Notes: generated by a model from the letters alone, not told the origin. 64,000 nucleotides of DNA from Roridomyces roridus (GCA_029378245.1 JARKIF010000002.1:1984001-2048000), one strand, 5' to 3'. Counted from the stretch's first letter, positions 46,326 to 58,454 are shown. Translations and numbers: made by a program.

Positions 46326-47425
46326 ATGATACTGCGACGGGATCTGCCTCTGTTCCTCATCTTGCTGTCGTTGTCCACCCTCGTCCTGGGAGATGACGAC
46401 TCTTTTGACTGTCATGTACAGCTCGGTGGCCTCAAATATGATCTCTCACATCTGGAGCACAAAACCGTGAAACACGACCATCCTTCACCTCCAACACGCG
46501 AGGAGCTCGTCATCGACATCTCCTTGTGTTCAGACCTAAAGATTGAGGACAGCATTCCAAAAGATGACCAGGTGCGCGTCTAATCATTCATTTGGCGGCG
46601 CGTCTGTTGAGCAAGCCAAGTGCCCTACTGGCACACGAATATGTCTCACGAAAATCAACTGGAAAGGCGAAGACACAAGAGTCACGGCCGTTGTCCCAGT
46701 AGCCCAAACCGCGACCCTCCAACCGTCCTACGCGACTCTTCCTTGTACGTGGTGCTGCACCTCCAACGCACGCCCAAACTCACCCGGAATCAGCCGCCAA
46801 AGGGCTCTCCGTTGTACTGTATGGGTCCGCATATCCCCATCCCATAAATTCTACGGAGACGCAACAATCTGCAAACATTTCCATCTTGTGCAATCCCGAC
46901 GCGCCAACCGACTCGAGTCCAACATATACATCAGTTCGTTTCGCTCCCAACTCTGACCGTCCGTCGCTCATACTTTGGTAGTACGACGGAGGACGGCTCG
47001 AGCTCGAGTGGGTATCCCCGGCCGGCTGCGGCTTCCAAGGTGACAGTGATAACGACAAAGATGAGAGCAAGAGTCCAGGAAACTCCTCGTCTGGAGCGCT
47101 GTCGTCTGTCGGCTGGTTCTTCCTGGTGTAGGTCCTTCCACAAGCTTGCGCGAGTTTGTCTGAATTGCAGTTAGTCTCCTCCTGGCGTTCGCTGCCTACA
47201 TGGGCCTCGGCGCATATTACCAGTACTCGACGTATGGTGCCAGTGGTCTCGACCTCATCCCGTACGTTTGGATACCTTGAATCATTCGTCCCACTGAAAA
47301 AGCCTCTTTCCAGCCACCGCGACTTCTGGATGGAAGTCCCTTACATGCTTAAGGATGTTGTTTCTCATCTATGCTCTACTGTTCGTCCAAGACGTTCTTC
47401 GCGTGGTGGCTACATCGCTGTGTAA
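46326..47425 (+). CDS. ATG27: autophagy-related protein 27 (type I membrane protein, MRH domain)
   Basis: Cargo-receptor-like membrane protein for Atg9 vesicles in yeast autophagy. A signal peptide, MILRRDLPLFLILLSLSTLV, precedes the luminal domain DDSFDCHVQLGGLKYDLSHL. Paired cysteines follow in CPTGTRICLTKINWKG and ILCNPDAP, with RLELEWVSPAGCGF, the features of a mannose-6-phosphate-receptor-homology fold. A transmembrane helix starts SVGWFFLVLLLAFAAYMGLG. The cytosolic tail YYQYSTYGASGLDLIPHRDF to SSRGGYIAV matches the Atg27 C-terminus, including a terminal tyrosine sorting motif. Several short introns split it. It is convergent with the Rrn5-like gene, with 62 bp between stops. Confidence 0.88.
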
Positions 47426-47487
47426 TTCCCGGCAGAGATACATATTATGTGCTGGGTATATCTTAATATTATGTCCGGAGTTTAGAA

Positions 47488-49329
47488 TCATCTATGTTCT
47501 CGCCACAAATCCGCCTCATACTGCGCCGCTAGCTGTCCGTCCGTCTCGTCCAGCTCGAGCTCCTCGTCCACGTCGGCTGATAGTTCGTCCATGTCGGTCT
47601 CGTCCGGCATCAGATGATTCTTCTTCTCGTCAAAGCCTCCCGGGACCTTGACGAAAAGGGGTGCTATTTCCCGGTGTAGTGGGAGACGTGCAAAGAAGGT
47701 GGGTTCATCTTCAACAAATCGTTGTTCATCTTCAACAAATCGTTGTTCGTCATCTGCTGGATTATCGGGAGGTTCCGTGGAAACTAGGTTGAGTCCGGTA
47801 AACCTGACTGCGTCCACGACATTTTGCGGGGTTATCTGGTGCAAATGAGAAAAAACTTGGGTTGATTCAAAAAAGGGCGTGTACCTCCTCTTCTCTCGTC
47901 AGCCGCCATGCCTTGTAATTGCGCTTCAAAATGACTTCTTGCTCTCGAAGCGATATCGCGCGATGGGCGACATTTGAGACGAAATCGAGCAGAATGCTGC
48001 GTAGGAGTTTGATGGTGTCGGACGAGACAAACGTTTCGGGAGGATCCTCATCCTCCGAGTCGAGCCGCTGTGACCTACCGAGAGATGAGAATTACCGCGT
48101 GACAGCTGTGTTGGTACTCACCTCATCAGTCTGGAAAGGTTTGCCAGATTGAACATCCCGTAGCCCTCCTCGATGAGCATCTTTGCGTCAATTCCTTGTG
48201 CTCCCATGGTTGAGAGGATCTTGTACTGTTCCTTGGTGCCACCCATTGAACCTAGGGTGTAGACGTTTTCCTCGTCCAATTCTTCGTCGGTCCGATCCGG
48301 CGTGCCAAGCTGTTCGTCGCCCTCGCCCTCTGCCACCCTCCCTGGCGAGCTGGCGCGTTCAGTTGGTACATCATCCAACATCTCCACATCAGAGTCCGCA
48401 GGAGGGTCAGGGACCTCTTGGTCCACATCAGCGAGTGGGGGTTCTTTGGGTTTGCGCGGTTTGTATTTTTTTGGCCGAGGTTTGCTCACATACACCCTCG
48501 TCGTCTTGGGACCTGTAGCAAGCTTGGCAGTCGTCAAAATTGGCTTTATACCGGCTGCTTCAGCACGTTTTTTTCGCATATAAATGCGGTTTGCGACGCG
48601 GCGGCGGGAGGCTGGGCTGAGATGACTGAGAGAAATCTCGGGCGAGGGACTGCGAGAAGGAGACGATTCTGCTGCGCCCATATCATGTTCTGGCGGACAC
48701 GCCGCAGGCTCTAGTTCTCGGTACGCGTCACCTGCCTGCCCAATAACTCTACCCAGCGCTACCAGATGATGTCGACCGAGTTTGGATAAGGTGTCCTGCT
48801 TTTCCCATACAGACTCCTGTTCCTCTTTCCAGGCCCAGTACGTAGTTTCATCCTGATAGCGCTCGGCCAAAAGGGAGACCCGTCTCTGTTCCTCGGCCGC
48901 GGCTTCCCACTCCAGTTCGAGTCGGTTCATTTGGCCCGCCTGTTCTTCCTCGTACTGCACCCAAGAGTCCGAGACTTCCATGGCAGGCTCGAGGGAGGAT
49001 CTTGAAGTCGAGGCGTCGCGGGGTTGAGCAGCCGCAGCTCGTTCAAGGGCGTCGATGTATGCGCAGACAGCGAGTACATTTTTCGACTTGATCGCGTCTG
49101 CAATGAGATCCGGTCGGAGACGCGAGTGAACTGCAAGGGCGTGGAAAAACGCGTCTTTTTCACGGGATGTCCAGTAGCCAGCGGGAGGAACGAAGGATGA
49201 GGACAAGGCTGAGCCTGTATCTCCGTGCAGATGGGCCCTCAACTCGGACAGATGGCGTTCATAGTCTTTCAGATATGGTGATGGCTCATCGGCATCGGTG
49301 GCCTCAGCTTCCGGGCTTTTGGAAGGCAT
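47488..49329 (-). CDS. Rrn5-like Pol I transcription factor (SANT plus histone-fold region)
   Basis: A SANT/Myb-like domain reads GYWTSREKDAFFHALAVHSR then LRPDLIADAIKSKNVLAVCA. Rrn5 homologues of the upstream activating factor for rDNA share this block. The middle is charged and partly coiled (YQDETTYWAWKEEQESVWEK), then basic (RKKRAEAAGIKP, KPRPKKYKPRKPKEP) and acidic. The C-terminal segment (TIKLLRSILLDFVSNVAHRA to ITPQNVVDAVRFTGLN) has the helix pattern of a histone fold, which in yeast pairs with a partner subunit. An in-frame 21-bp tandem duplication (47704-47745) gives DEQRFVE twice. The ATG at 49329 (MPSKSPEAE) is preferred; an in-frame ATG at 49428 would add 33 residues. Orthology to Rrn5 is likely, not proven. 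Confidence 0.68.
47704..47745. repeat. 21-bp perfect tandem duplication in the Rrn5-like gene
   Basis: Two adjacent identical copies of a 21-base unit, beginning ttcatcttcaac on the + strand, encode DEQRFVE twice. It keeps frame. Perfect identity suggests a recent event. Confidence 0.85.
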
Positions 49330-49496
49330 TTGGAGGCGAGCGCAGTGAAAGCATCGAGAGTCGGAACCGGGAACGAACAAAATTTTTGGATCAGTGGCAG
49401 TGATCACAGCTCGTGCAAATAAGTACATCGTATGTACTCCGAGTCTAGGTTACGGGGCATCTGCCATCGATGGTCTGTAGTACTTATTCCGAGTCC

Positions 49497-52097
49497 CTAA
49501 AGCTTCGCTTTGAGTCCCCCTGCATTTCTATCCTTCCAAGCAAGCCGAGCCAACTTGCGCAGTTCCGTTTTTATAATTTTACCCGATGGTGTCAGCTCTG
49601 GAAAGAAGTTGTAAGCGGAATCATGTTTTTGGATTGTAGCCAGCGCACCAAATGGTTTGTCGACGAGTTCAATCATGACGGGAACGGCAAACTTGGGGAG
49701 CCTGACGCAAGATTAGCGAAATATTTGGCGCTAACCAGCAAGACGAACCTGGTGCTGGCCAGTGCGATGAGAGAGTCTTCAGTTACCTGCCCCCGGAATT
49801 CTGGGCTGACGTGAACGACTGCTGCCACTAGTTCGCCGAGACGGTCGTCAGGGACAGCTACAGCTGCTGCCTCGAGAACCTGCTGAGGCAATGAGCTATG
49901 AAAGCGTCGTTGTGCAGCAGAAATTTACCCGTGCGTCTGAATAAAGAGCATTTTCGACGGTCACAGAGTCCTTGACAATGGTCAGACCGATCATCTTTGT
50001 GGATCTGCCTCCTCACAATATTTTCTCCGCCACGAATGATGACATCCTTGACTGAATGATGTCAGTGCGCCTCGGATAGTCATGAAAGGCGCTCACTCCG
50101 ATCCTTGATATACAAGAAGCCTTCCTCGTCTAGGACTCCAAGATCCCCTGTTCTTAACCACCCGTCAGCCGATACCACTTTCGCAGTTGCAGCGGGGTCT
50201 CCCCAGTATCCCTGCATGACGTTGGGTCCGCGTCTGAAAACAAAGCATCAATCCTTCTCCGAGTCAGCACTCGCATGCACATACAGCCACACTTCGCCAA
50301 CCTCCCCAGGACCCACAGCTTTATTCTCGTCGTTCATGATAAGTATGTCGTTGACAGGACAAGCGCGACCGCTGGGAAAACATCAAAAACAACTCTAATT
50401 TGAAAGGGAATGGAACTTGCGTGCTGTCGGGTCGGGCAAGATAATCTTCGCCGGAGATCTACAGGCGGCGATATGAATGCAAATTAGGAACGCAAGATTC
50501 GCTGAGATGTACCGAAACCGCAATCGAGTTGGTTTCCGCTGCATCAAAATAAGTCCGAAGAATGGAGGACTGATGGGATCGCACTCATTCCGTATGCCTG
50601 AGAGGCTACTGCAGATGGAAAAGCGGCCCGGGCTCGTTCTGCAAGAGAGTCGGGTGAAGGAGAGCCACCGAACAAGAGACCCTCCAATGGGAACCCGACC
50701 AGGGAACTCCGCACCAGATCAGAAACCATTGCTGGGACACTTGAAAATAGAGGTTAGCGTAGAATAGGATCCCGGGAATATGAGGCATACCCTCCAGCAA
50801 CCTGAAAAGTTTGGACAATCTATCCCAGGAGTAGAATGGAGTGTCTTACCGCAACGTTCTCCGATTTGATAAGCCTGGCCGCTGAATTTCTGGTTAACAT
50901 GACACCGCGAGGAATTCTGAACAAACTCGCCACTCTCTGGGTCCCACTTTGGCATGAGTATTATCTTGCTTCCATTCATGGTGGCTAGCATAGAGAAACT
51001 TGTGGATCCGGTCACATGGAAAAACGGCACTGCTACGAGGACACCCCGCTGCGGACCTGCCGCGGCTGCGGGACCGTCCTCTCCCCGGCGCAGGCTCGCT
51101 CTGGTGGCCGCAACCAAAAGCTGAAGAAAAGGCCATCAAAGGTAACTTTGATCGAAGATGGGACTTCCTACATTCAGGGAGTTGGTTAAAAACTGGCGAT
51201 TTGTTGACAAGACACCTTTGGGCTGTCCTGTTGTTCCGGACGTAAAGACGATAGTCGCGTTGTCTTCGGGGAGTAAAACTTTTGAAGAATAAGTGGGGTC
51301 CAATGAAAATTGGAGAGGCCATACCGAGGTGTTCTTTCAGAACAGCAGCCTTCTTGTGAACGGACGAAGGCTCCAATAGCCATTGTTTGGTCACCGACTC
51401 GAGAAACTGATATTGGCTGCGCTGGTCACGACCGTTGAAGACAAGAACACCTGTGACTCCAGCTCTTTGACGGAGATCATCCATCTCCGACGTTAGTTTG
51501 TCTGCCCGTTCGGTGTCGAACAGGATAAGTTTGCACTGCGTATTCACGAGGCAGCCCTTTAGAGGTTCAGCAGGAAGCCATCTAAGGAAAAAATTAACGG
51601 CGAGAACACAGATTTAGAAAGCCTCGTACGCATTGGCTAGCACAGTGACAGCGCCGAGTAAATCTGGCAACAGAAATCAACGGGAAGACGGTTCTAACAA
51701 GAAACTTACGACAAGCCCAGAATGCGATGAGGTATTGAGGACAATTCTTCGAGCATATGCCGACTCGGTCACCTAGGGGATGTCGGCAAAGATGGCCTCT
51801 AACGGACAGAGATGAGACCTTTATTGATGGCGTATATATCGCGGAATAATGCAGCCGTTGCGGTGGCCCGGTCATGGACTACCAGGATGAGGAATTAGAA
51901 GCAACAGAACACCAGAGATTACCCTCTGCATAGGTCAAGCGTTCGTCCTCGAACACAATATATGTCTGGTCCCAATATTTGTCGACACAAGAGAGCCAAA
52001 AATCCCTCATGGACGAAGAAAGATGCTTATAGACGCGCATAACTCGACCGTCTACCACTGCTGTCTCCATTTCGTGAGGCATTCCCGGAGCAGACAT
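49497..52097 (-). CDS. 4-coumarate-CoA-ligase-like acyl-CoA synthetase, peroxisomal (PTS1), copy B
   Basis: Adenylating enzyme of the fungal AMP-binding group whose members begin [10 protein letters not shown] and [16 protein letters not shown]. Motifs: [32 protein letters not shown], the P-loop [82 protein letters not shown] and the C-terminal Lys motif [11 protein letters not shown]. It ends GGLKAKL, a PTS1 peroxisomal signal like that of copy A. The chosen ATG is at 52097; conserved-looking residues upstream (SGLPSQADDSLVDKI) lack an ATG, so a further 5' exon is likely. The substrate is unknown. Confidence 0.88.
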
Positions 52098-52502
52098 AAT
52101 TTTGTCGACTAAACTATCATCAGCTTGGCTTGGAAGGCCAGATAATATTATAACCTTCTGCAAGCGTGCGTTTGGGTTGCCACTGGTTTAGACTGGGCGA
52201 GAGAGACATGGTGGTGGGAGACTACCTCTGTTGTGCGCCATTCCACGGGGTTAAGAGCAATAACGGGAACAAATGGGCTGAAAATACAGGATCTCCGAGG
52301 AAAACCGGGACTCCGAGGGCCTGAACATTCAGGGTGTCCAGAAACATGTATTCGCGGGACTCGGCCAACAGAAAAGAAATGGCCGTGAGAGATAACGGGA
52401 GCCACAAGCCAATCGGGCTAGACGGATAGCAGACAGAATTCATTCAGTTCCGAGGCAAGAGACAAGAGGCATCAAGCGTCACCAAACATCGTCTGCTTAG
52501 TA
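52098..52502. other. 405-bp divergent region between acyl-CoA ligase B and RPB3
   Basis: Holds the likely missing 5' exon of the ligase on the minus strand and the RPB3 promoter on the plus strand. A 73-codon minus-strand frame (52222-52443) encodes the hydrophobic [20 protein letters not shown] followed by AISFLLAESREYMF. It could be an upstream exon, a small membrane peptide or chance. A possible acceptor, TTGCAG, lies just before the ligase frame, but the phase does not match that exon. No tRNA or repeat was seen. Confidence 0.4.
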
Positions 52503-53777
52503 ATGCAAAACGTTCACGACGACGAGCCCTCCGTTCACATACGCGACCTCAAGAAGGACAGAGTCAACTTTGTGCTGGAAAATGTCGACCTCGCGTTTGC
52601 CAATTCTCTCCGGCGGGTCGTAATGGCGGATCTGCCGACAGTCGGTCGGGCACTTGCATTCTGCTGGGACGCGTACTCACTCTCACCGCAGCAATCGACC
52701 TGGTCGAAATTCAGGAAAACACGACGGTTCTGCCCGATGAATTCATAGCGCATCGTCTCGGGATGATCCCTCTGAACAGCAGCAACTGCGAGGAGGGTAT
52801 GCGGTACACAAGGGTTTGTAATTACTCGGTCTCTTGCAACAGTGCTACATCTGTCCCAGGATTGTACCTGCATGTCAGCCTGCAAATACTGCGCGATTCA
52901 GTTGAGACTCGACGTGGCTTGTCACAGCAATACGACCATGGACATCACCAGCAACCATCTCGAGGTCATTGACGGCGGTGATTTTGACGACAACGGCGAG
53001 GGGGACGCTGGTGACGAGCCCACGAAACGAGGAGAATATTTCGGTCATCCCATCGGCAAAAGTGAGCCCATTGACCACATTCTTGCATTCCGTCTCTAAC
53101 GTACCCAGACGATCCTGATGTTCCGCCGGTGTTAATATGCAAAATCCGGAAAGGCCAGGAACTGAGGCTCAAGTGTATAGCCAAAAAGGTGTGTTCAGTT
53201 CAACAGAGGTCCGTGCAATGCTTTACTATCTTTGCAGGGCATTGCGAAGGAGCACGCCAAATGGTCACCATGTTCAGCCGTCTCTTTCGAGTATGATCCT
53301 CACAACAAGCTGCGACATACCACCCATTGGTTTGAGACGGACGAGCGCGGCGAGTGGCCACTGGGGGATAATGCTGAGGAGGAGGAGAAACCGCGGGACG
53401 ATGAGCCTTTTGACTTTAACGCCCAGCCACGAAAATTCTACTTTGAGGTCGAGACGGATGGAAGTCTTCGACCCCAAGAGGTCGTTATGAACGGACTTGC
53501 GGAACTTCAATCCAAGTTGGCCAAAATAGTTCTCGCCCTCAAAAACAACAGCGAACCCGACATGATCCCGGGAGAACGTGTAGAGGAGAGCGCGCCTGCT
53601 ACTACATGGGGCGGCGGTGGCGGTGGAGGGTGGGGAGGAGGGGATACTGGTGGCAATGCTGCTGGGACCGGCTGGAGCAGCAGTCCTAACCGTGGCAGCC
53701 CTGCAGGTGGTGGATGGGGAGGTGGAGGCGGATGGTCAAGTCCACAGCAAACTGGCGCTGCAGGCTGGAGTGTATAG
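52503..53777 (+). CDS. RPB3: RNA polymerase II subunit RPB3 with Gly/Trp-rich C-terminal tail
   Basis: Alpha-like scaffold subunit that pairs with Rpb11. It starts [20 protein letters not shown] and continues [39 protein letters not shown] and [15 protein letters not shown]. The zinc loop is [36 protein letters not shown], ispliced to [20 protein letters not shown], and [20 protein letters not shown] follow, ending the conserved domain near 53570. Beyond it, about 56 residues (53607-53775) are almost all Gly, Ser, Ala and Trp, with six Trp each next to Gly. This resembles WG/GW Argonaute-hook regions in composition. Introns are short GT-AG ones and all frames agree. Confidence 0.94.
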
Positions 53778-53962
53778 TATTAGATCTGTCCGTAATAGGC
53801 ATGCTGGGCGCTTGTGCCCTTGGCAAGATGAACTTGAATTCATCTCAGGTTTACCTCTGAATCTGATTGTTGCTTGCGCATTCCCTCCGCCCTGTCTCCT
53901 TCACACTGAGACACTCTGTGCGTGCTCTCGATCGTAACCGAAACAGGACAAGGCCCCTAAAA

Positions 53963-56924
53963 ATGGCCACTCAACCACACTACAAGACTGTCGACCTGGA
54001 CGACATGTCTATTCCCCTCACGAATCTGCCCTCTGGCTCTCGACGGGGTTACGACCCGGAACGGGCTTCCGGCACAGAAACTAATACCGCTACGTCAGAT
54101 CTGCGAGGCACCTGGCTTTCCGGCCTGAAAAAGTTCGAGAACTCTTACCAGGAGTTCGACCCTGCCTCAAATGCGAGCCAGCCCTCGCTCGCTTTCGCTG
54201 ACGGTGACATCCCGAAGAACGGGGTGAGTACCAGAGCAAGACACCGGAAACTCGACCATTTACAGTCTCAAGGTGGCGAAATTCTACCATTACCTCCTCA
54301 ACGTTAGCATCGTGTGAGTATCTCCGTTGCGGTCTCAAAAGTCGGCTAAGAGGTGCCAGTACTCGTTGGGCAATATTCATAATCCCAGCCCTCGCTATTA
54401 TATGGATTCCGGGTATTCTCCAGCTGACCGGCGTCACATCTGCGAGGGTTTGGGGGGTTCCGCTCTTGTTCTGGAGCATATGGTTGTCGGTGGCTTGGGC
54501 CGGGTATTGGACAGCTTTGGCCGCGTCGTTGAGTGACATTTTGGCTCGAGCGAGCGAATATTAACACCAGAATCTCAGCATGATCGTTCCTCGTATCATC
54601 CGTAAAACACTGGGTGTCATCGCGGTCGGGACTAGACGATACCTCGACTGGCTGGAGGTTCTTCACCGCTATGTTACTTTGTTCATTTGGACGCTGGCCA
54701 TCTTCGTCACCTACCAGCCTCTCATCAAAGACCAGTGCAATGCAGAGCAAGGTTCTCAGTCGCTCTCTATCATCGTCCTGGGACAGAAGCTTTTCTTTGC
54801 CTTGTTCTTATGCGCTGCCCTGTTGCTGTTTGAAAAATTCTCTATCCAGTGGATCGCAGGTAATGGTTTCTCTTTCCTTCATCTCTTCCGTGTTCTCCAA
54901 CCATTCTAGGCAAATTCCACGAACGGAGTTATGCAGAGAGGATCAAAGACCAAAAATTCGCTGTGAAAGCGCTTGTTACTCTCTATCAGCATTCAAAAGA
55001 AACCCCCCGAGCCGACACTCTCGAAACGCGCTCCGTCAAAAAATCTCTCAACCCTGCCAGATTTTTTAAACGAGCTCTGAGAGGAGTGCGGACCGTGGCA
55101 ACCACCACCACCACTGCTTTCGGGAACGTAGCCACGGGTGAGTTACATTCATGCGAAACGACTCTTCTAACACTGGACCAAGAAATTACTGGGGTCTCTG
55201 TCTTGCAACCCAACAGCCCGCAAGCGCGGATTGCGACAGCGCTAGAATCCGCTAATCGCTCGCGGTTGCTCGCGCGTCGACTGTTCTACTCGTTTGCCAA
55301 GCCTGATCAAGAGTATCTCGAGGTCGACGACATTGCCCGGTTCTTTCCGACGCGGGACGAGGCCGACATGGTGTTTGCACTATTTGACGCAGATTCCAAC
55401 GGGGACGCATCGCGGGACGAGGTTGAGCTGGCTGTAATGGACATGCATCGTGAGCAGCTCAGCCTGGAGCATTCCATGCAAGATTTGGATTCTGCTGTTG
55501 GTCGCCTCGACAACATCTTCATGTCCCTCTATGTAAGGCCATCTTACTCGAGTTGAAGATTCCGCTCAGGCTTGAACTACAGGTCGTCATTGCCATCCTC
55601 ATCATCGCGGTCGCCCTCGAAGCTCAGGTTGCCACGCTGGTCACTAGTGCTGGGACATTGACCCTTGGCTTGTCTTGGCTCATCGGTGGCGCCCTATCCG
55701 ACGTCTTGAATTCCATTATCTTTTGTTCATCAAGCACCCGATGGATGTCTGGGGGTCTTTTTCCATTTTGTAGGCCGACATCTCACATCTTGAACGTAGG
55801 TAGGCGACAAGGTCATCATTGGGGACGTTGCCTACATTGTCAAGGAGGTCGGTCACCGCATTTGTCTCATCGTTTACTCACCCTACTTCTAGATTCGTCT
55901 CTTGAGTACCATATTCCTTGATTCAAATGGTGTCTCTGTGCAAGCTCCCAAGTAAGTCCCGCAGTGGTCCCCTTTGGGTATCGCTCATCTCCCCAAAAGC
56001 ACCGTCCTCAACTCACAGGTCTGTACCTCATAACTCTATCCTCTTTTGATTCACATAGAGCAGTTCATTCACAACATCCGGAGAAGTCCCCAAGTGAGAA
56101 ATCAACTTGTCGCATGATTCAAAGAAATCAACCAATTACAGACGTCCGAGACTTTCACTTTCGACGTCAACTTTTCCACCACTTTTGAAAAGGTGGAAGC
56201 GGTACGTGCTCTCCCGCGATGAAACGACACTTTCTCACATCGACGTAGCTGCGCCAACGCATGCTCAAATTCGTGACAGACGAACGGCGGGATTACCGAC
56301 CTGTATTGCGTCTTTTTGTGCTTGAACTATTCACTGATCCTGGCTAGTCTTTTGATATTGTGGTCCAAGACTTTGCAGACCAGGCGAAAATGACTCTGCA
56401 GGCAGACATCAACTACAAGAGCAATGGACAACAAGGTGCTCTCAAAGGTAAGCGGAACTTGGCTTTCTCCGTACTGCACGAGCTAACCGTCGGTCAAACC
56501 AGCGAAGCGAAGGAATAAATGGTTGTGCGAGTTAAAATTGGCCATGGCTGAACTGGGAATCTATGGACCGTCGGGCAACCCTAACCCTGAGCCAGGGACG
56601 CAGCGCTACACGGAAGTACCCTGGGAGGAGGTCAAGGCCGATGAACTCAGAGCCAAAAACAGCCAAGGGAAGGCTGCGGAAGGCCCGGTGCCCGAAGGCG
56701 GTTGGCGGTTGAGTGCGAACAATGCTGTTCTTCGTGAGCCTATTCGTTTATCCATGACTCTTTTGCTAAGCGCACACCAGTGGACCGGAATGACGATATT
56801 TTCGGCGACCCTGATGAGGTACGTGTCCAAAATTTGGGGCTGCGAGGGCACTGAACACCCTCAGCTGAGCACGAACGAACCCCGACGGCGATATACCCCT
56901 GGCCATTCCAATACCCCCCAGTAA
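53963..56924 (+). CDS. MscS-like mechanosensitive ion channel with EF-hand (Msy1/Msy2 type)
   Basis: Fungal ER/plasma-membrane channel that limits swelling and calcium entry under hypo-osmotic stress. A soluble N-terminus, MATQPHYKTVDLDDMSIPLT, leads to membrane helices (IIPALAIIWIPGILQLTG; YVTLFIWTLAIFVTYQPLI; QKLFFALFLCAALLLFEKFS). An EF-hand near 55340-55440 contains FALFDADSNGDASRDEVEL, with Ca2+ ligands at the usual positions. The MscS pore helix and beta domain follow: VTSAGTLTLGLSWLIGGALS, DVLNSIIFLFIKHPMDVGD, VGDKVIIGDVAYIVKEIRLL and FLDSNGVSVQAPNTVLN. The cytosolic region continues to GYTPG-like RRRYTPGHSNTPQ at the stop. It contains about a dozen introns. Its 3' end is 23 bp from the convergent TLG2 stop. 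Confidence 0.92.
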
Positions 56925-56947
56925 TCTGCGCTGGCCGTATAGTAAAA

Positions 56948-58359
56948 TTAGACAATATTCCCATATATTAATCGTCGCTGTACATCTATGCTCGCCAATG
57001 GCGGGGGTGGAGGGGGTGTAGAATGCCTCTTTGGCTTCAGTATCAAGACCACGACAAGTCCAAAGATAATGAGTAGTAACAAGAATATGCACTGTCGTCT
57101 GCCAGTGTTCTTCTGGTACCTGAACAAGGGTCAGTGCTGGAAAATAATGTCAAGTATGACGGACATACCGCGTCGCGACAGTCAATTCCTGTGCTGCGTC
57201 CTGGACATGGACGGCTGTTTGTTCTATATTATACTCGACACTGTCCAAAAGGGTTCCCTGATCGATAACCAAGACCGAGAGGTCTTTGAAGAGCTCGGCA
57301 AGCGAGCTGATGGATTTGGCGATCTCGGTGAGCTCGCGGTCACGCGTCGTGAGATCCTGTGAATCCGCAGAGAGAGACTGCACTTGGGTATGTGTCTACA
57401 TACAAGACAAGCCATAAAGGGCAATTAGAAAACAGTTGGAACCGCGATAAGCACTCACAGCAGCCGCTACATCTTCGTCCACGGCAGACATGCCTTCGGA
57501 GCCTTTGAGGGATATAGTGCCCGAAGCGACCAAAAGGTCCTGATTCTTTATCGCGTGACCTTGTAATTCTGCAAGGATCGTTAGAGGCTCATAGATGCAG
57601 CCGGCGCAGGCAACCCCATGACGAAAGTGATAGAGAATATGCCGTTCTAGACTCACTTTCCATGTACACGCGTTGTTTCTTCCGAAACGTGGCGCTGATA
57701 TCTTGGACTTTGGCAGCCAATCCGCGTTGGACATTCTTGGCCGTCAAAGTGGCATGGCTCGAAGGCGCATCCGGGGGAAAGGTATGCGTCTGAGCTCCAA
57801 TACGCTGGATCAGGCCCTGACACCGCCGAAAATCCTTGTAGAGTTTGATAAGTGGAAAAAACGGAGGAGATGGCCGGATGAGGATTAACCGACCTTGGTA
57901 ATGTCGGTTGTTAACGCCTCGATTTCGTGTTCCTCCATGGACCGGTCCGTAAACCCAGGCAGGACGTGTTTCGCGTGCAGTTTCTCCAGGGCGGTAACTG
58001 GACGCCGGAATCTCAGCGAAGCAAAGCAGCAAAAGAAGACGCATGACGGACTTTTTGCTTGAGTATCAGCAAGAATCTCCTGGACTTGCTCCGAGATGTC
58101 GACCCTGCTAAGGGCGTGAGTTCCGCGAGGCTGGGTGACAGAGGCCCGGTAAGGAATAGAACCATTTTGGGGGCAAGTCGAGATCTAGTGCGGTGTGACC
58201 AGGGGAGGCGGGGATAAGACCCTCGTTTTCATCGTCTTCTTCAACGGCAGCGTATGGAGACTCTTGGTAGGACGAAATACGGGATCTAGAGCCTATGCGA
58301 GCGCGCGAGTCACGGTAAGAGAGGAAGAGGCCCGTCCTCGACCTAACAAAGACGTCCAT
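56948..58359 (-). CDS. TLG2: Qa-SNARE syntaxin-16 / Tlg2
   Basis: t-SNARE for fusion at the trans-Golgi and early endosome. The N-terminus MDVFVRSRTGLFLSYRDSR matches the short Tlg2 N-peptide that binds the SM protein Vps45. Coiled Habc regions follow. The SNARE motif runs TEIAKSISSLAELFKDLSVL then VIDQGTLLDSVEYNIEQT and AVHVQDAAQELTVATRY, with the zero-layer Gln in IDQG. An intron leads to the tail anchor QKNTGRRQCIFLLLLIIFG, then LVVVLILKPKRHS. The luminal tail is short and Pro-rich. It is convergent with the mechanosensitive channel gene, so the 3' UTRs must overlap. Confidence 0.92.
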
Positions 58360-58447
58360 GACGCGTGGTGGTTGGCATCAACGGCTGTGCCAGTCACCTG
58401 AGTAACTCGCCCTACTTGCCGAGCTCCGACCTCGGAAAATGAAATAA

Positions 58448-58454
58448 TATAAAG
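58448..58454 (+). promoter_or_regulatory. TATA-like box (TATAAAG)
   Basis: A TATAAAG sits 77 bp upstream of the start codon of the small Cys-rich gene at 58531, a reasonable distance for a fungal core promoter. Few other genes in the window show so clear a TATA motif. Function is inferred from position. Confidence 0.45.

Noticed and set aside
49427..49500. tRNA or other RNA gene in the short spacers
   Set aside because: No cloverleaf, box A/B pair or other RNA pattern could be found by eye here or in the other spacers.
54221..54224. Possible extra G at an exon end in the mechanosensitive channel gene
   Set aside because: Moving the acceptor to the AG before GTGGCGAAATTC keeps frame (KNG|VAKFYHYLLN) without any indel.
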